Below are positions 61,060 to 64,000 of a stretch of 64,000 nucleotides of DNA, piece by piece. The stretch is from the NCBI RefSeq assembly GCF_018991925.1, contig NW_024744357.1:1631286-1695285 (forward strand). The letters run 5' to 3'. Numbering within the stretch: the stretch's first letter is position 1; every line of letters begins with the position of its first letter. Below the pieces are notes generated by a model. It worked only from the letters and a program-made list of their open reading frames with translations, did no database searches and was not told where the DNA came from. The stretch is from Homarus americanus. Its lineage: Eukaryota > Arthropoda > Malacostraca > Decapoda > Nephropidae. A program made the position numbers and the translations under genes.

Positions 61060-61330
61060 ACAACACGTCACAGCCTCAGGTTGAAGAAAACTTAAGTTCA
61101 GGAATTTATCAAGGAATTTTTTTAGAGTGAGAGTTGTGAACTCTTGGAATAATCTGCCAGAGAGTATTGTGACGGCATCAAGTGTGAACACATTCGAGAA
61201 CCTGACGTGACCAACACTGGCGCAGATACAGATATATTCTGAAACCAGTACATGCCCAGTAGTTGCCAAACATACGTCACAGAGACGTGACCGACCGCCC
61301 AAGCTGCTAACAGGCAAATCACTGGCGATG
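61060..61330 (+). pseudogene. CR1-like LINE reverse-transcriptase C-terminal relic
   Basis: RHSLRLKKT (61,066-61,092) ends at a TAA. After a frame change, RNFFRVRVVNSWNNLPESIV with TASSVNTFENL runs to TGA at 61,208-61,210. The pattern FF--RVV--WN-LP--VV-A-SVN-FK is the standard end of CR1/jockey-type polymerases. The following GTGACCAACACTGGCGCAGA and downstream to about 61,330 is probably the rest of the tail. It lies between the two cuticle gene units. Confidence 0.7.
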
Positions 61331-62159
61331 AGGATAAGTGATGTTACTGGGTCCTACACAAATATAATTATTGATTTACAGACACATTAAATATACAGTC
61401 AGGCGCGAGTACTTGATAATTACTGAATGACGTTCATAATGAATATTATTCAATCAATCAATCATAGTACCGCCCTCATATTTCAGGGGTGGCGTACACA
61501 GTCTTCAACTCTACAACTCTCTAAGGAATCAGTTATTTATTTATTTTAGCCACCTCGGTCTCTCCTCTCCTCTGGCCCTCTTACCATTAACTTTCCTAAT
61601 GAATATTTCTCGTATCATCCCCTCATCCTTATTACTGTAAAGCTAAAACTACAAGAAGAAATTATTGGATGTAGGAACTATCGACTATTGCCTTTGTATG
61701 CCAGTGAGGGAAAGTATATCCTAAGAACATGAATGCCCATTAGGGCAAAATACTATGTACAGTTATTACACAAAAATAATTAACCATCAAATGTTTTATA
61801 ACTCGTAAACAATAATTATTGTTATTAAGTTTTAATAACTAAAATTACCTGGCTACTGCACAGGATAAAAGACTATGAGAGGCAACAAACAAACAAACAC
61901 ATACCTGTCAAAATACAGAGCTAACGGCGCTGCTAAAATTTAATACAGATAAAATAAAATTGTATTCTATCTCTGTGTCACTTAGTGGTGTATCACTCAG
62001 CTGTATATTTTTACTATATCAGTATTAAATATGAATCTTCCCAGCAAGTGAAATATTTACGTCACCTGTTTGTGTGTGTAAGATATATGATTGTGTCACT
62101 AGCAGATGCTCTCTCACCTTCGTTCATCCTGTCACAGTTGACAAGTAAGATTTGGGTAC
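61331..62159. other. AT-rich intergenic DNA, nothing recognised
   Basis: No supported feature between the LINE tail and the second duplication unit. Confidence 0.6.
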
Positions 62160-62367
62160 GCGCTGAGACCGAGGCGGTGTTACTCGTGTGTGTCTCCTGA
62201 GTACTGGAGTGTGTCATTAACACTTATAAGGAAGAACACAAGCATCGCCGTAATATCTTCTCGTCTTTATAGTAATAGTAACGTGAAGAAGAAAACTTGT
62301 GACTTGTGGTTTCTGGTTTCTCAGTAAATATTGTATGATAAACGCCGTCTTTCGCTTCTTCCCAGCA

Positions 62368-62382
62368 CCAAGGTCAAGGTAA
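62368..62382 (+). promoter_or_regulatory. FTZ-F1 consensus site upstream of cuticle gene 2
   Basis: CCAAGGTCA (62,368-62,376) is an exact match to YCAAGGYCR, overlapped by a second near-match, TCAAGGTAA. It lies 152 bp before the start codon. In insects the molting-cycle nuclear receptor beta-FTZ-F1 controls several cuticle genes through such sites. Confidence 0.45.
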
Positions 62383-62388
62383 GAATGT

Positions 62389-62438
62389 GGGCGTGTCCTA
62401 CACCCAGGTCTCCCAACTGCCTACCGCTTGGCCACGCC
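62389..62438. promoter_or_regulatory. Inverted GGGCGTG / CACGCC pair, gene 2
   Basis: GGGCGTG at 62,389 and CACGCC at 62,433, 33 bp before the TATA box, as in gene 1. Confidence 0.4.
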
Positions 62439-62465
62439 AACACCACCGTCACCGCCCCAACAAAG

Positions 62466-62472
62466 TATATAA
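62466..62472 (+). promoter_or_regulatory. TATA box of cuticle gene 2
   Basis: TATATAA, 54 bp before the start codon, with the same following CTCACAC word as in gene 1. Confidence 0.75.
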
Positions 62473-62519
62473 GGCCCTCACACACGACCAGCAGCACCAC
62501 AAACACAAACATCACCACT

Positions 62520-63273
62520 ATGATCGCTAAGGTGAGCATCTCCCACAGTATAAGTTTATTAACTTACTGTTAACAAATATTGCATGTAACTCTTATTAAC
62601 AGGTTTTACTGACACAGAAAAATAAATTTAATTTCTATAAATAAAATAACAATATAAGTTTGTAGGACTAAACATCTTTGTGTCCCCAGATACATATCTC
62701 ACATTTGTTGATCAGTTTCTCTGGCAAACTGGAGATAGACAATTATAATTTCAGCTCCACACCAAATATTATCATGTGTTGTCTCCAACAGACCGCTGTC
62801 GTGCTGGCCCTGGTGGCCGTGGCAGTAGCTGCCCCCTCCCAGCCCTCCTACGGCTACACCCCCGCACCCACCTACGAGGTAACTGCCTCCTTCACCACAA
62901 GAATTTATTGATGAATATATGTCAATACCATCAAGACAGTAATACATTAGCTTTGGTGAAACATACCGTAGAAAACATTCATTCTCTTACACAGTTCATT
63001 TAAACCATTTCCCCATGACAGGAGCCAGCCAAGTACGACTTCAACTATGCCGTGAAGGACGACTACTCTGGCAACGACTTCGGCCACCAGGAGTCCCGTG
63101 ACGGCTACGACACCCAGGGCTCCTACTACGTGCTGCTTCCCGACGGTCGTCTTCAGAAGGTGGACTACACTGTCAACGGAGACTCCGGCTACGTGGCCGA
63201 GGTGACCTACGAGGGTGAGGCTCAGTACCCTGCAGCCCAGCCCTCTTACACCCCAGCTCCTACCTATGCCTAA
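62520..63273 (+). CDS. Pro-resilin-like RR-2 cuticle protein 2 (3 exons)
   Basis: Exons are 62,520-62,531, 62,792-62,878 and 63,022-63,273, with phase-0 GT-AG introns of 260 and 143 bp (312 and 165 bp in gene 1). The product has 116 residues and differs from cuticle protein 1 at six places: N26Y, A31T, N63D, A81D, A114T and G116A. Here residue 81 is Asp (KVDYTV), the usual residue of RR-2 domains, so this copy is closer to the family consensus. Signal peptide, RR domain (38-97) and flanking PSYxxTPAPxY motifs are as in copy 1. The intact frame, conserved promoter and exact splice sites indicate a working gene. It is expected to act in the extracellular cuticle with its sister, with expression linked to the molt cycle. 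Confidence 0.95.
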
Positions 63274-63305
63274 ATGAAGACTCCAAAGCTATTATCAGTA
63301 TATTT

Positions 63306-63311
63306 ATTAAA
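63306..63311 (+). terminator. Poly(A) signal variant ATTAAA, gene 2
   Basis: ATTAAA lies 33 bases after the stop, matching gene 1. Confidence 0.55.
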
Positions 63312-63890
63312 TAGTTAATTATAACCAAAGAACATTCATTTACCCAGACAGAGTGTAAGTGAATATATTAATTCAAGGTGACAGTAGCTCTTTCAACCTA
63401 AAAGTACTGAAAAGTGAAACAAGTAAAACATTAACGGTTTACACAGTGAACACCTCCCTCTGCTCTCCACACACCTCGTTCCCTCTCCCACACACTCCTC
63501 CCTAAAACCCCAAACACTTTACCACGCCCCACAGCCCGCTCCCCCTCCTCGAGCACTATGTACTCTCACTTCTTCACACTTTTCTCTCTCCTTCACCTCA
63601 TCCACACATCTCCCTCTCCATCTTCACACTCTCTCCCTAAAACACATTTCCGAAGTTATCCCTAAAACAAACACTTGAGAGACAATATGTCTCTTAGTTT
63701 CTGCTGTCTACCTGTCAGGTCACGTAAGTGGCCACCTAGAGATGCAAGTGAATATTTTCACACCTGCACAAAATAATTAATGGTGAATGTCAGAAATCCA
63801 ACTCCTCACACTACACCTCTCCTATGTAAGAAAATATAAATCGAGTCACTCTTAACACAACACCTCCGTCAACTTTTACAATGGGATATT

Positions 63891-64000
63891 ATGACATCCA
63901 CTGAGGCACTATGGTCATAGAGGCACTATGACATCCTCTGAGGCACTATGGTCATAGAGGCACTATGACATCCTCTGAGGCACTATGGTCATAGAGGCAC
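63891..64000. repeat. 37-bp tandem repeat running off the window
   Basis: Three units start at 63,891, 63,928 and 63,965, built from ATGACATCCTCTGAGGCACT and ATGGTCATAGAGGCACT. The shorter word GAGGCACTATG occurs twice per unit. The third unit is cut by the window end. Confidence 0.93.

Larger units (their letters stand above)
62160..63885 (+). repeat. Segmental duplication unit 2 (cuticle gene 2)
   Basis: Counterpart of 58,697-60,425. The 3' border coincides with the start of a 37-bp tandem repeat. Shared landmarks include ACTTGAGAGACAATATGT and AATGGTGAATGTCAG in the 3' flank. Confidence 0.8.

Overview
This window is animal nuclear DNA from an arthropod, most probably a decapod crustacean (crab, crayfish or lobster type). 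The grounds are two pro-resilin-like Rebers-Riddiford (RR) cuticle-protein genes with arthropod intron structure, repeated runs of CCTAA/TTAGG (the arthropod telomere pentamer) inside the sequence, a very high load of di-, tri- and tetranucleotide microsatellites, and fragments of LINE, Ty3/gypsy, mariner and SINE elements. The species cannot be read from the sequence. There is no sign of prokaryotic genes, operons or CRISPR, and most long open frames are tandem repeats that happen to lack stop codons.

Layout. 1-9 kb: microsatellites and minisatellites (13-bp, 52-bp and about 24-bp units), an 870-bp purine-rich tract, and (GAT)96. 9-16 kb: telomere-like arrays, AC-rich arrays, 32-bp, 40-bp and 30-bp arrays, and a LINE tail at 14.9 kb. 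16-31 kb: a 22-bp motif family, a MITE with a 4-bp target duplication, a telomere-repeat element with inverted ends at 19.5 kb, three retroelement 3' ends sitting in (TAG)n at 21-22.4 kb, and a tRNA-derived SINE at 27.3 kb. 31.5-39.9 kb: one uninterrupted 8.4-kb array of an 18-bp unit (about 467 copies) with nested higher-order repeats. 40-50 kb: sparse sequence with small arrays. 50.4 kb: a likely first coding exon of a mitochondrially targeted protein, then a broken Ty3/gypsy element (minus strand) running into a 100-N assembly gap at 52,643-52,742. 53-58.7 kb: a SINE, a fold-back hairpin with a TTGGG core, a mariner relic and a relic of a cysteine-rich multicopy family. 58.7-63.9 kb: a tandem segmental duplication carrying the two cuticle genes.

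The two intact genes each have three exons, encode 116 residues with a signal peptide split by the first intron, and share TATA box, start context and upstream sites. Their products should be secreted by epidermis and bind chitin in flexible cuticle. The 3.47-kb offset and the shared promoter and 3' flanks show that the whole unit was duplicated. A CR1-like LINE tail lies in the spacer between the copies.

The most unusual items are the telomere-pentamer elements with inverted ends (four related loci), the 55.5-kb hairpin with a TTGGG loop, the 18-bp array with its nested periods, the dispersed 22-bp motif, the microsatellite-targeted retroelement tails, and the FTZ-F1-like sites conserved upstream of both cuticle genes.
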